From contig NZ_JABFFR010000001.1 in assembly GCF_013423485.1 (NCBI RefSeq), forward strand, positions 62,001 through 126,000: 64,000 bases of DNA, written 5' to 3'. The DNA is from Azospirillum oleiclasticum. GTDB lineage: Bacteria; Pseudomonadota; Alphaproteobacteria; Azospirillales; Azospirillaceae. This document shows, one piece after another, positions 51,211 to 59,579 of the stretch. The position numbers and the translations under genes are program-made. The notes beneath the pieces were generated by a model. That model had not been told where the DNA came from. It did not search any database and saw only the letters and a program-made list of their open reading frames with translations. The stretch's first letter is position 1; every line of letters begins with the position of its first letter.

Positions 51211-51734
51211 TGTCCCATCTGATCGAGATGCAGTCCGTCGCCGTCGCCCTTGCCGCCGCGCTGGCGACCATCGCCATCTGGTCGCCGCGCCGGGTCTGGA
51301 TCAAGCTGGTCGCGGTGCTGGTGTCGGTCGGCTTCATGCCGGTCGCCTATGCCGGCATGACCGACCTGCTGTCCAAGCCGAAGCCGGTGCGGCTGGAATG
51401 GGCCCGCGCCACCACCGACCGGGCCACCGTGCTGGGCGCCCAGATCAAGGAGAACGCGGGCATCTATCTGTGGCTGATGATGGAAGGTGCGGCCGAGCCG
51501 CGCTATTACAAGCTGCCCTGGGACCAGGAGCTGGCCAAGCAGCTCCAGGAGGCGATGAAGGAAGCCGACAAGAACAAGTCCGGCCTTGCCATGAACCTGC
51601 CGTTCGAGAAGTCGAACGATCCCGACAAGCCCATGTTCTACGCCCTGCCGCAGCCTAAGATGCCCGAGAAGGGCGGCGAGGAGAAGGAGGACGGCGGGCC
51701 GATGGTGTACCGCCATCCCGGCATGAACGCCTGA
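51210..51734 (+). CDS. Third membrane protein of the ExbB/TolR-like operon
   Basis: A 174-residue protein whose ATG overlaps the previous stop (TGATG) behind GGAGG, so translation is coupled. Two N-terminal helices (SVAVALAAALATIAIWSP and WIKLVAVLVSVGFMPVAYAG) are followed by a soluble domain (VRLEWARATTDRATVLGAQI, YYKLPWDQELAKQLQEAMKE) and a Pro/Glu/Lys-rich tail (FYALPQPKMPEKGGEEKE). I recognise no characterised family. Its constant pairing with the other two would be the key test of a three-part machine. Confidence 0.7.
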   Translation: MSHLIEMQSVAVALAAALATIAIWSPRRVWIKLVAVLVSVGFMPVAYAGMTDLLSKPKPVRLEWARATTDRATVLGAQIKENAGIYLWLMMEGAAEPRYYKLPWDQELAKQLQEAMKEADKNKSGLAMNLPFEKSNDPDKPMFYALPQPKMPEKGGEEKEDGGPMVYRHPGMNA

Positions 51735-51875
51735 CCCGACGCCTCCGCCGCTCCCGCGCCCGCCATTGCCGCGACCCGCGCGGGAGCGGCGGGCGCGATG
51801 CACACGTGAAATACGGCCGGGATCGTGCTAGGGGAGGCGCCGTCCGATGCACCTCACCCGACGGATCGCCGCTCC

Positions 51876-52742
51876 ATGACCTCGCCGAACGCCGAATACA
51901 TCCTCACCGTCTCGTGCCCCGACACCGTCGGCATCGTCTTCGCCGTGGCGGGCTTCCTGGCCGGACGGCACTGCAACATCATCGAGAGCGCGCAGTTCGG
52001 CGACCGGCTGTCCGGTCTGTTCTTCATGCGGGTGCATTTTTCGGCCACCGAGGGCGCGCCCGGTCACGCCGAACTGGAGCGTGACTTCGCCGAGCATGTC
52101 GCCGGTCCCTTCCGCATGGAGTGGAAGCTGCACGACGCGCAGCGGCGCCAGCGCGTGCTCATCCTGGTGTCGAAGTTCGGCCACTGCCTGAACGATCTGC
52201 TCTACCGCTATCAGGCGGGTGGGCTGCCGATCGAGATCCCGGCCATCGTCTCCAATCACCGCGACTTCTACCAGCTCGCCGCGTGGCACAACATCCCGTT
52301 CCATTACCTGCCGGTGACGCCCGAGACAAAGGCGCAGCAGGAGCGCCGGCTGCTGGAGATTGCCGAGGAGGAGCGGGTCGATCTGGTGGTCCTCGCCCGT
52401 TACATGCAGGTGCTGTCGCCGGAGCTGTGCGGCCGGCTGGCCGGCCGGGCCATCAACATCCACCACTCGTTCCTGCCCAGCTTCAAGGGCGCCAAGCCCT
52501 ACCATCAGGCGCACACCCGCGGCGTGAAGCTGATCGGCGCCACCGCCCACTACGTGACATCGAACCTGGACGAAGGACCGATCATCGAGCAGGAGGCGGA
52601 GCGGGTCGACCACACGGCGACGCCCGACGACCTCGTGGCCATCGGGCGCGACATCGAGAACGTGGTGCTGGCCCGCGCGGTGAAGTCGCACATCGAGCAC
52701 CGCGTCCTGCTCAATGGCAGCAAGACGGTGGTTTTCCGATGA
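51876..52742 (+). CDS. purU: Formyltetrahydrofolate deformylase
   Basis: A 288-residue enzyme releasing formate from 10-formyl-tetrahydrofolate, balancing one-carbon units and supplying formate for PurT. An N-terminal ACT domain (ILTVSCPDTVGIVFAVAGFL) precedes the formyltransferase-type catalytic domain. The catalytic Asn-His region (GRAINIHHSFLPSFKGAKPY) and the downstream Asp in SNLDEGPIIEQE are intact. The start (MTSPNAEYILTVSCPD) matches the family. It is convergent with phyR, 30 bases apart. Confidence 0.95.
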   Translation: MTSPNAEYILTVSCPDTVGIVFAVAGFLAGRHCNIIESAQFGDRLSGLFFMRVHFSATEGAPGHAELERDFAEHVAGPFRMEWKLHDAQRRQRVLILVSKFGHCLNDLLYRYQAGGLPIEIPAIVSNHRDFYQLAAWHNIPFHYLPVTPETKAQQERRLLEIAEEERVDLVVLARYMQVLSPELCGRLAGRAINIHHSFLPSFKGAKPYHQAHTRGVKLIGATAHYVTSNLDEGPIIEQEAERVDHTATPDDLVAIGRDIENVVLARAVKSHIEHRVLLNGSKTVVFR

Positions 52743-52772
52743 CGGCGGACCGCTGACGGAGTGCCGCCGGCG

Positions 52773-53558
52773 TCAGGCGGGCGGCACGGGTTCCGGCGCC
52801 TCCTGCGGCTGGGGCATGAAGACGGCGCGGGTGATCGCCTGCTCGATGTGCTCGCGGGTGAAGGGCTTCGGGATCACCGGCCCCAGATGCTCCAGCCCCC
52901 GCTTGGTCAACTCGTCGGGGAAGGCGGTGACGAAGATCACCGGCAGGAAGCGCTGGCGCCGCAGCTCGCGCGCCACCTCGATGCCGTTGTCGCCCTCGGC
53001 CAGCCGGATGTCCATCAGCGCCAGGGTAGGGGTGTGCTCCGCCGCCACCGACAGCGCCTCGTCCATGGTCGCGGCGGTGCCGCAGACGATGTGGCCCATG
53101 CCGCGCACCGTTTCCGCCAGATCGAAGGCGATGATCGCATCATCCTCGACAATCATGATCACGGCGGTCAGCCGCGCCCGCACCGCCTCGCGCGCCGCGG
53201 AGAGGCGATCGACGGCATCCTCGGGCGCCATGCCCAGGATGTCGGCGGCGTCGGGAAGCGCCACATCCTCCAGGTTGACGAGCAGATACAGGCGCCGGTC
53301 CGCTTCGCCCAGCGCGTAGAGCGCCGCTTCGACGGGATGCTCGGACCGGCGGGCGTCGCCTCCCTCCTCGTCGTAGAGCGCGTTCAAACGCCGGTAGAGG
53401 GCGGGGCGGGTCACGTCCGTCGCGTCGTCGTCCTCCAAAACGCTTTCCAGAGCGCGCGTCACCAGGGCATCGCCCCGCGCCGGCGAACCGCCCAGTGCCC
53501 GGGCGTATCGGCGCAGATAGGGCAGATGCTCCATCAGGTGCCGGGTCCGTTCCTCCAT
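52773..53558 (-). CDS. phyR: PhyR-type general stress response regulator
   Basis: A 261-residue protein with the PhyR order: an N-terminal sigma-factor-like domain (about 1-130, ALYRRLNALYDEEGG and AVDRLSAAREAVRARL) and a C-terminal receiver. Phospho-Asp183 lies in ALMDIRLAEG. The FATGUY-type segment reads VIFVTAFPDE and Lys231 is in IPKPF. When phosphorylated PhyR binds the anti-sigma factor NepR and frees EcfG. nepR and ecfG are usually adjacent but are not here. A candidate EcfG-driven sRNA lies 250 bases upstream. Confidence 0.92.
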   Translation of the reverse strand: MEERTRHLMEHLPYLRRYARALGGSPARGDALVTRALESVLEDDDATDVTRPALYRRLNALYDEEGGDARRSEHPVEAALYALGEADRRLYLLVNLEDVALPDAADILGMAPEDAVDRLSAAREAVRARLTAVIMIVEDDAIIAFDLAETVRGMGHIVCGTAATMDEALSVAAEHTPTLALMDIRLAEGDNGIEVARELRRQRFLPVIFVTAFPDELTKRGLEHLGPVIPKPFTREHIEQAITRAVFMPQPQEAPEPVPPA

Positions 53559-53784
53559 GTCTCTCCCCGTCCCATGTCAAACGCAGGCGCTGCTATGGCC
53601 TGCCAGCGATTTCCGGCCCGTCCAGCCGACGATGATCCGCAAGGATAGCGGTGATATGGCGCGAACAGCCGCGCTCAGGAAGGCGCCGCCCACTGCTCAA
53701 ACGATTTAACACGCTGGTGTCGCTCCGCCAGTGGCCGGCACCTCATGGCGCGGCTCTCCTATCGATGTATGCAACGGTTCGGCG

Positions 53785-53810
53785 GGAACAACCCGTACCG
53801 GGAGCGTGTT
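53785..53810 (+). promoter_or_regulatory. EcfG-type promoter for the candidate sRNA
   Basis: GGAAC (53785-53789), 18 bases, then GTT (53808-53810) matches the general-stress sigma pattern. It is followed 72 bases later by a strong terminator with no credible coding frame between. Transcription would begin near 53818. Confidence 0.55.
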
Positions 53811-53817
53811 CGTGTCG

Positions 53818-53889
53818 GCAATGGTGTGATTCCTCCCTGAACCGCCAGTCCCTTGCAAGCCGCCGGTGCTGACACCGGCGGTTTTTTTT
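53818..53889 (+). ncRNA. Candidate general-stress small RNA (about 72 nt)
   Basis: The stretch from the predicted EcfG start to an intrinsic terminator has no credible gene; the only open frame runs into the terminator stem and lacks a ribosome site. The 5' part contains CCTCCC (53832-53837), able to pair with Shine-Dalgarno sequences, a common sRNA targeting feature. The position beside phyR and the EcfG-like promoter parallel the sigma-T-dependent sRNA GsrN of Caulobacter, but homology is not claimed. Confidence 0.55.
53857..53889 (+). terminator. Strong intrinsic terminator (orphan, ends the candidate sRNA)
   Basis: CGCCGGTG (53861-53868) pairs with CACCGGCG (53873-53880) around CTGA; the stem extends outward through a C-G pair and A-T pairs. 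A run of eight T residues follows (53882-53889). No plus-strand gene lies upstream within 1 kb, since phyR is on the other strand. Confidence 0.85.
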
Positions 53890-54035
53890 GTCTTCGCCCA
53901 TACCCGCCGCGGCCTCCGTCATCCGCTTGCATGGTGACGGGGAGAAGGTTACACACTGACATCATCGTCGGCGTCGATTGGAACCGCCAGCGATCATCTG
54001 CCTACGATCGACCTGTCGAACACCTCCGGACGCCC

Positions 54036-54569
54036 ATGGAAGAACAAGCGTTGGATCCCGCCGTGACCGACGGCATTCCGCCGGAGGAACTGGCGGATTT
54101 CACCGAGTGGCGCAGCCGGGTGCATGGCACGAACATCTCCGACAAGACTCTTCTTGCGACCGATTATCTCAATCACTTCAACGAAATCGTGATGCTGATC
54201 GAGATGGTTCCGGACATGCCCGACATGTTCGAGGAGTGTCTGGCCTGGCAGCCGAAGACCTATCAGGAGCATTTCCGGGACAGCGGCTTCTCCGACCGGG
54301 AGCTGGCGATCGAAGCGTACGACCACGTGCCGTCCAAGTTCCGCAAGCCGTTCGAGGAGACGGTCGGGCTGATGGGGCAGGTGGTCCACACCACGCTCGA
54401 CCGCATCCGGGCCGGGCTGGACGAGGGCGACATGGAGCGGCTGCGGGTGGACTGTGGCACCTCCGTGGCGATGATCCACCGCATCATCCAGGTTGCCATC
54501 GGCATCATCCACGGCACCGCCCATGTGATGGAACAGGGCGACATCGACCTGTATCTCGGCACCGCGTGA
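54036..54569 (+). CDS. Hypothetical protein (177 aa)
   Basis: A 177-residue acidic, helical, soluble protein. A helical segment EIVMLIEMVPDMPDMFEECL is followed by YQEHFRDSGFSDRELAIEAY, and the C-terminal half has long amphipathic helices (LMGQVVHTTLDRIRAGLDEG; AMIHRIIQVAIGIIHGTAHV). The His/Glu-spaced helices could form a four-helix bundle, but no metal-binding pattern is certain. No family recognised. The start ATG (MEEQALDP) has only a weak ribosome site. Confidence 0.7.
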   Translation: MEEQALDPAVTDGIPPEELADFTEWRSRVHGTNISDKTLLATDYLNHFNEIVMLIEMVPDMPDMFEECLAWQPKTYQEHFRDSGFSDRELAIEAYDHVPSKFRKPFEETVGLMGQVVHTTLDRIRAGLDEGDMERLRVDCGTSVAMIHRIIQVAIGIIHGTAHVMEQGDIDLYLGTA

Positions 54570-54886
54570 GCCGGAGCCCCGGCGTGAATGTGGATTGATG
54601 GTGGTCCCACCATTCATTCTGCGCATGCCTCGTGCGGCGCTCCCACCGCTACAGTGGCCGTCAAAGCAACCACGCCGGGCTTGACGACGACCCGAGCGGG
54701 AGAGGGGAGACTGGCCTTGAGAGGTTCCGTCACCGCCATGGCCTGTGAAACGGCCCTGGTGCGCGGCCATGCGCCCATCGATCCGGACACGGTGGCCGGC
54801 AGCTTGCGGCCCGTACCGGCAGAGCTTGAGATTTCCCGCGGCCAGGGGACGCGGTGCGTGTGCGACATCGCCAGGGCACGGTGACG
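54570..54886. other. Intergenic region before the CoA ligase (317 bases)
   Basis: No supported gene. A short hairpin (TGGTG-GTCC-CACCA) lies near 54598-54611. A GG-N10-GC spaced element (TGGCCG, five bases, TTGC at 54804-54807) only loosely resembles a sigma-54 promoter. The in-frame codons upstream of the ligase start do not look coding. Confidence 0.35.
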
Positions 54887-56596
54887 ATGGATCGGATCGA
54901 AACGCTTTGCCCCCCGTGCAGCGATGCGTCGGACAGCATCGCCGATCCGGGCGGCATCACCGGGCATGTCGACCGTTTTACCGTCGATCGCCTGCCGGAG
55001 CCGGCGCAATGGCCGGATCTGAGGTGCGTCGGCGGCGGCCTGACCTACCCGGCGCGCCTGAACGTGGCGTCCGAGCTGATCGACCGGTGGGTCGGGCAGG
55101 GGCATGGCGACCGTGACTGTCTGATCGGTGCCGGCGGCATCTGGAGCTATGCCCGCGTCGCCGCCACCGTGGACCGCATCGCCCGGGTGCTGACCGAGGA
55201 TTGCGGGCTGGTGCCCGGCAACCGGGTGCTGTTGCGTGGCCCCAACACGCCGATGCTGGTCGCCTGCTGGCTGGCCGTAGTCAAGGCGGGCGGCGTCGCC
55301 GTGGCGACCATGCCGTTGCTGCGTGCGGCCGAGCTGGCGCAGATCATCGACCGGGCGCAGGTGGATGTGGCGCTGTGCGACGAGCGCTTCGCCAACGACC
55401 TGTTGGCCGGTGCCCCGGCGGAGCTTCCCGTCCTCACCTTCAACGGGACGGCTCCGGACAGGCTGGAGGCGCGCATCGCGCGCAAGCCGGACGGCTTCAC
55501 GGCGGCGGACACGGCGGCTACCGACGTGGCGGTGATCGCCTTCACCTCCGGCACCACCGGGCGGCCGAAGGCGACGGCGCATTTCCACCGCGACCTGCTG
55601 TCGGTCGCCGACCTGTCGCCGCGCGCCATCCTGCGCACTAGGCCGGATGACGTGTTCTGTGGCACGCCGTCGATCGCCTTCGCCTACGGGCTGGGTGGGC
55701 TGCTGCTGTTTCCGCTGCGGGTCGGCGCCTCGGTGGTCCTGCTGGAGCGGACGACGCCGGAATGTCTGCTCGACGGCATCCGGCGTCATCGGGCCACACT
55801 CCTCTTCACCGTGCCCACCGCCTACCGCGCCCTGACCGCCCTGATCGAGGAGCAGGGGAGCACCGGCGACGCGCTGCCGTCCCTGCGGCTGTGCGTGTCG
55901 GCCGGGGAACCGTTGCCGGCCTCCACCTTCGAAGCCTGGAAGGCCGCGACGGGCTGCATCATCCTCGACAGCCTGGGCACGACGGAGCTGCTGAACGCCG
56001 TCATCCACGCCGATCCCGCCGACCTGCGCCCCGGTGCCACCGGCAAGCCGGTGCCGGGCTACGAGGCGATGGTGGTGGACGACCAGTTCAACCCGGTGCC
56101 GCCGGGGCAGGTCGGGCGTCTGGCGGTGCGCGGCCCGACCGGCTGCCGTTATCTGGACGACCCGCGGCAGGCGAACTACGTGCAGCGCGGCTGGAACCTG
56201 ACCGGCGACGCTTTTCACGTCGATGGCGATGGTTTCTTCTGGTACCACGCCCGCACCGACGACCTGATCGTGTCCGGTGGCTACAAGATCTCCGGACTGG
56301 AGGTGGAGGATGTGCTGCTCCACCATGATCTGGTTGAGGAATGCGCGGTGATCGCCTCCCCCGACCCGCTGCGTGGCACGGTGCCGAAGGCCTTCGTCGT
56401 AGTCCGCGACGGGGTGGCGCTGACCAATGATCTGGCCCGCGATCTCCAGGATTACGTGAAGACCCGCATCGCCCCCTACAAATACCCGCGCGCGGTGGAG
56501 TTCCTGGAGCAGTTGCCCCGCACCGAGACCGGGAAGGTGCAGCGCTACAAGCTGCGGGAAATGGAGCGCCGGGGCGGCGATGCGGATGGGGAGTGA
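54887..56596 (+). CDS. Benzoate/2-aminobenzoate-CoA ligase family enzyme
   Basis: A 569-residue ANL-superfamily adenylating enzyme. The P-loop-like AMP motif FTSGTTGRPKATAHFHRD, the A5 region DSLGTTELLN, the A8 region YHARTDDLIVSGGYKISGLE, and the C-terminal catalytic Lys in TETGKVQRYKLRE are present. The N terminus (VDRFTVDRLPEPAQWPDL) and FCGTPSIAFAYGLGGLLLFP are typical of aromatic acyl-CoA ligases of the 2-aminobenzoate type. It would activate an aromatic or related acid with CoA, but no ring-degradation genes are adjacent. The start MDRIETLCPP is preferred. Confidence 0.85.
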   Translation: MDRIETLCPPCSDASDSIADPGGITGHVDRFTVDRLPEPAQWPDLRCVGGGLTYPARLNVASELIDRWVGQGHGDRDCLIGAGGIWSYARVAATVDRIARVLTEDCGLVPGNRVLLRGPNTPMLVACWLAVVKAGGVAVATMPLLRAAELAQIIDRAQVDVALCDERFANDLLAGAPAELPVLTFNGTAPDRLEARIARKPDGFTAADTAATDVAVIAFTSGTTGRPKATAHFHRDLLSVADLSPRAILRTRPDDVFCGTPSIAFAYGLGGLLLFPLRVGASVVLLERTTPECLLDGIRRHRATLLFTVPTAYRALTALIEEQGSTGDALPSLRLCVSAGEPLPASTFEAWKAATGCIILDSLGTTELLNAVIHADPADLRPGATGKPVPGYEAMVVDDQFNPVPPGQVGRLAVRGPTGCRYLDDPRQANYVQRGWNLTGDAFHVDGDGFFWYHARTDDLIVSGGYKISGLEVEDVLLHHDLVEECAVIASPDPLRGTVPKAFVVVRDGVALTNDLARDLQDYVKTRIAPYKYPRAVEFLEQLPRTETGKVQRYKLREMERRGGDADGE

Positions 56597-56669
56597 CGAA
56601 GGGGCGCCTTCCGTCCCCGGTGCGCCTGCGCTAAGCATGGCGCGTCGTCGCCCCTGATCCGGATGCCGG

Positions 56670-57050
56670 ATGCTCCAGTTCCTTCTGTTCGCCCTGGTCG
56701 GCTGCGCCGCGGCCGTCGGCCATTACGGGGTGCTGATCCTGCTGAGCGAGGCGTTCGCGGTCGCCCCGGTCGCTGCATCCGCCGCGGGCTTCGTCGTCGG
56801 CGGTGTGATCAGCTACGTCCTCAACTACGGCCACGTCTTCCACAGCGACCAGAAGCATCTGCCGACCGCCGGCAAGTTCGTGGCGGTCGCGTTGACCGGG
56901 CTGGCCTTCAACAGCGTGGTCATGTGGGTGCTGGCGCACGAGGCGGGTCTGCATTACCTGCTGTCGCAGGTGGCGGCCACGCTGATCGTCATGGTCTGGA
57001 GCTACACCGCCAACCGCTATTGGACCTTCGCCGGCTCCGCCGCAGGCTGA
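56670..57050 (+). CDS. GtrA family membrane protein
   Basis: A 126-residue protein with four helices typical of GtrA: FLLFALVGCAAAVGHYGVLI, ASAAGFVVGGVISYVLNYGH, KFVAVALTGLAFNSVVMWVL and a final VAATLIVMVWSYTANRYWTF. The YVLNYGHVF and NRYWTF signatures are characteristic. GtrA-like proteins help flip undecaprenyl-linked sugars or modify surface polysaccharides. It overlaps the convergent methyltransferase gene by 34 bases. Confidence 0.9.
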   Translation: MLQFLLFALVGCAAAVGHYGVLILLSEAFAVAPVAASAAGFVVGGVISYVLNYGHVFHSDQKHLPTAGKFVAVALTGLAFNSVVMWVLAHEAGLHYLLSQVAATLIVMVWSYTANRYWTFAGSAAG

Positions 57051-57748
57051 GGCTTCCGCCCGACGAAGGACGCGCGGTGCGCGGTGGGGCCGATGTTGTC
57101 GGGCAGCCGTTCCGGAGTCAGGCCGCCATCGGCCAGCAGCGTGATCACCTGATCCGGCCGGTAGGTGGCGAATCCCGCCCGCTGCCGGAGCTGGCGGTAG
57201 TCGGACAGGGCCAGCCGCCCGATCCCGACCATGGCCGGGAGCAGGAAGCCATGCCGCGCCGCCATGCGGAGCTGGCTGGCCACGTCGCGGTAGAGCGGGG
57301 TGTCCGGCTGCACCACGTCCCCGATCAGCAAGCGCCCGCCCGGCTTCAGAAGCGAGCGCCACAGACCGATCAGCCGTGGCAGGTCGGCGGGCGGGATGTA
57401 CTGCAGCACCGAGACCACCAGCACCAGATCGACCGTGTCGGCCGGCAGTGCCGCGAGGTCCGGATCGTCGAGCACCCGGATGCGGGGATGTCCCGCGAAG
57501 CGATGGCGCAGGCGTTCGCGCACCGCCGGTGCGGCGTCGTAAAGCATCAGAGTGCCGGCACGCTCCGCCAGCGCTTCGGCCGCCAGGGCATCGCCACAGC
57601 CGTAGTCGACCACCATGCCACCAACGGGAATGTGCGGCAGCAGGTCGTCCTTCAGGCACTCGAAATGAGCGTCGAGGTTGCGCTGATTGACATAGATCGC
57701 GTTCGGACGGTTCCAGAACTCGATCCAACCGCTCTCCGCCGCCATCAT
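57017..57748 (-). CDS. Class I SAM-dependent methyltransferase
   Basis: A 243-residue methyltransferase. Motif I is clear (GMVVDYGCGDALAAEALAER), with the acidic loop LMLYDAAP, motif post-I VLDDPDLAALP and motif IV-like VDLVLVVSVLQYIPPADLPR. The N terminus (SGWIEFWNRPNAIYVNQRNL) is shared with methyltransferases found in glycan and lipid-modification clusters. Substrate unknown. Ribosome site GGAGTGGAGGCGG; two adjacent ATGs. The nearby GtrA and ChbG-type genes suggest a glycoconjugate substrate. Confidence 0.87.
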   Translation of the reverse strand: MMAAESGWIEFWNRPNAIYVNQRNLDAHFECLKDDLLPHIPVGGMVVDYGCGDALAAEALAERAGTLMLYDAAPAVRERLRHRFAGHPRIRVLDDPDLAALPADTVDLVLVVSVLQYIPPADLPRLIGLWRSLLKPGGRLLIGDVVQPDTPLYRDVASQLRMAARHGFLLPAMVGIGRLALSDYRQLRQRAGFATYRPDQVITLLADGGLTPERLPDNIGPTAHRASFVGRKPQPAAEPAKVQ

Positions 57749-57826
57749 CCGCCTCCACTCCCGGACGCCGGTCTGGTTCGCCGGCTTTTCTCGTGATCGA
57801 ACGCTAGGGGTGCATGGGCGGGGCCG

Positions 57827-58687
57827 TCAAGTGCCACGGAGCGCGGATCGCGGTGCGGTGAACTCCCGGAAGCGCGCGGGGCGCAGGCCGCGTGCGGTCA
57901 GCAGGGTTCCGAACGCGTCACCGCGCAGGTACTCGTGCTCGACGAGCCTCTGGTCGACCACCGGATCGGCCCGGCGCAGGGCGTCGTCGGGGATGCCGGG
58001 GTGCACCATCACGAGCGGCCGGGCGGCGGGCGGATCGAGAAACCGTGGCATCAGCGCGCCGAAGGGAATGCTGCCGGAAAAGTCGTACACCCCCCGGAAC
58101 CCGTCGTTGGCCGGGATGCCGGCCGCCCTGGCCAGCGCGGCCAGCCCGCCGCCGAGCTCGCTGATCAGCAGCGCCTTCGGCACCGACACGCCGCGGCGCA
58201 GGATCGCCCGCCGCGGCTCCCCGCACAGCCGGACATAGGCGCCGGGCAGGCGGGCGAGCGCCGTCGCCACCGCCTCCCGGACGGTGGGGAGCTGGTGCAC
58301 GTGCTGGTGCCCGTCGATATAGTCGGGTGGACGGCCGAAGGCCGCGGTGAAGGCGGCGACTTGTCGCTCCACCTCGCCCGCGACCTCGCGCGCGTCGAGC
58401 TGGCCGGCGAAGGCGCGGCCCATCAGCGCCTTGAGCGGCGGCAGCCGGCCGGAGGGGGCGAGGCCCGGCATCGCGCCGAGCGGGCTGTGGTCGGTCAGGG
58501 TGAGATGGAGGCCGATGTCGGCGCGGTCGGCCAGCGGCTTCAGCCGCTCCGCCTCCTCCGGCCAGAACGGACAGACGGTCATGCAGGAAGTGGCGGACAG
58601 CCGCCCCTTGCCGATCAGTTCGCGGATCGATTCCCCCACGCCGGGTGCCAGCCCGTAATCGTCCGCGCACAGGATCACGCGCTGCAT
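57827..58687 (-). CDS. ChbG/HpnK family carbohydrate deacetylase
   Basis: A 286-residue YdjC-superfamily enzyme. Metal and catalytic residues are visible: the Asp pair in ILCADDYGLAPGV, His in IGLHLTLTDHS, and DGHQHVHQLP. The C-terminal VMVHPG completes the fold. Relatives remove acetyl groups from chitobiose or from hopanoid-linked N-acetylglucosamine (HpnK); no hopanoid genes are in the window. The start follows GGAGAGGTCGGG. It lies 78 bases upstream of the methyltransferase on the same strand and is probably in one transcript with it. Confidence 0.88.
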   Translation of the reverse strand: MQRVILCADDYGLAPGVGESIRELIGKGRLSATSCMTVCPFWPEEAERLKPLADRADIGLHLTLTDHSPLGAMPGLAPSGRLPPLKALMGRAFAGQLDAREVAGEVERQVAAFTAAFGRPPDYIDGHQHVHQLPTVREAVATALARLPGAYVRLCGEPRRAILRRGVSVPKALLISELGGGLAALARAAGIPANDGFRGVYDFSGSIPFGALMPRFLDPPAARPLVMVHPGIPDDALRRADPVVDQRLVEHEYLRGDAFGTLLTARGLRPARFREFTAPRSALRGT

Positions 58688-58939
58688 CCCGACCTCTCCG
58701 AAGCGCCCAGCCACAGGCACGAACATGCGACCGCCCCGGCTTCATCCATCCGGGCCAAGGCTTGATTACCGCGCCGGCGCGAGGGGAGGCAACCGGCTGA
58801 CCTTGCCCGGCAAGAAATGCCGGAGACTCGCGCGACGCCTGATCTCCCCGAGCAAGCACCGGGAAATCCAGCATTCTTCCTGTCGCCGATGCGGCGCGAA
58901 TCTTGCTTCGCCTTTGCCGAAGGTTGTCGGGGAGGTCGC

Positions 58940-59575
58940 ATGCAGATCGAACGGCACTTGGACGCGCTGCGCGGAACGGCCGCCGTGGCGAGCTACCGCC
59001 GCGGTGCAGCACTGTCCGCGACCCAGCCGGCCGAGGTGCCATCCTCGCCCGCGGGTGGCCCGCGCGATCAGGTGACCATCAGCCAGCTGGGCGCCGCGAT
59101 GGCCGGGGAGAAAGCTGAAAACCCCAAGGCTTCCGATCCCTTCCGCGCGTTGCGGGACGAGAATGGAAACATCTCGCTGGAAGCGGCCATGGAGCTCAAC
59201 ATGCTGCCGCCGCACCTGCGCAAGGCCGGCAAGCTGATGCGGGAGGCGGTCTCGCTGCGCCGGGAGATCGGCGAGTTGGCGAAGGACCCTGCCGCCGACA
59301 CGGAGAAGCTCGCCGCCCTCAAGGCGGAATACCAATCCACCTTGAGCGCCCTGACCGACGAGCTGGACAAGCTCGGCCTGACCGACCGCATGAAGAAGGG
59401 CGAGATGACCATGGACCAGCTTCTCGACGCCGGCTTCGGCGGCCTGACCCGGCTGGCCGGGGACGACGACAAGAAGGACAAGGGTACGGCGGAGATGCAG
59501 CCGTCGTCCGTCCTGTCCATCCTCGAACGCACCCTGTCCGCGGTGCTCAGCCGCAAGCCCGGCCCCGCCGCCTGA
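58940..59575 (+). CDS. Hypothetical helical protein (211 aa)
   Basis: A 211-residue soluble protein starting at the ATG behind GGAGGTCGC. The first third is Ala/Ser/Pro-rich and probably disordered. The middle is a long charged helix region (LRKAGKLMREAVSLRREIGE; KLAALKAEYQSTLSALTDEL) likely to form a coiled coil, and GEMTMDQLLDAGFGGLTRLA follows. No family recognised; length and unordered N terminus resemble small export or rod-hook control proteins, but this is not a call. It ends 5 bases from the convergent smc. Confidence 0.65.
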   Translation: MQIERHLDALRGTAAVASYRRGAALSATQPAEVPSSPAGGPRDQVTISQLGAAMAGEKAENPKASDPFRALRDENGNISLEAAMELNMLPPHLRKAGKLMREAVSLRREIGELAKDPAADTEKLAALKAEYQSTLSALTDELDKLGLTDRMKKGEMTMDQLLDAGFGGLTRLAGDDDKKDKGTAEMQPSSVLSILERTLSAVLSRKPGPAA

Positions 59576-59579
59576 GCCG

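Noticed and set aside
53651-53872. Possible 73-residue gene upstream of the strong terminator
   Set aside because: It runs into the terminator stem, has no ribosome site and gives an Arg/Ser/Cys-rich product; the sRNA explanation fits better.
54793-54807. Second sigma-54-like element before the CoA ligase
   Set aside because: The GG and GC spacing is right but the -24 half reads TGGCCG rather than TGGCAC/T; in GC-rich DNA this level of match is expected by chance.
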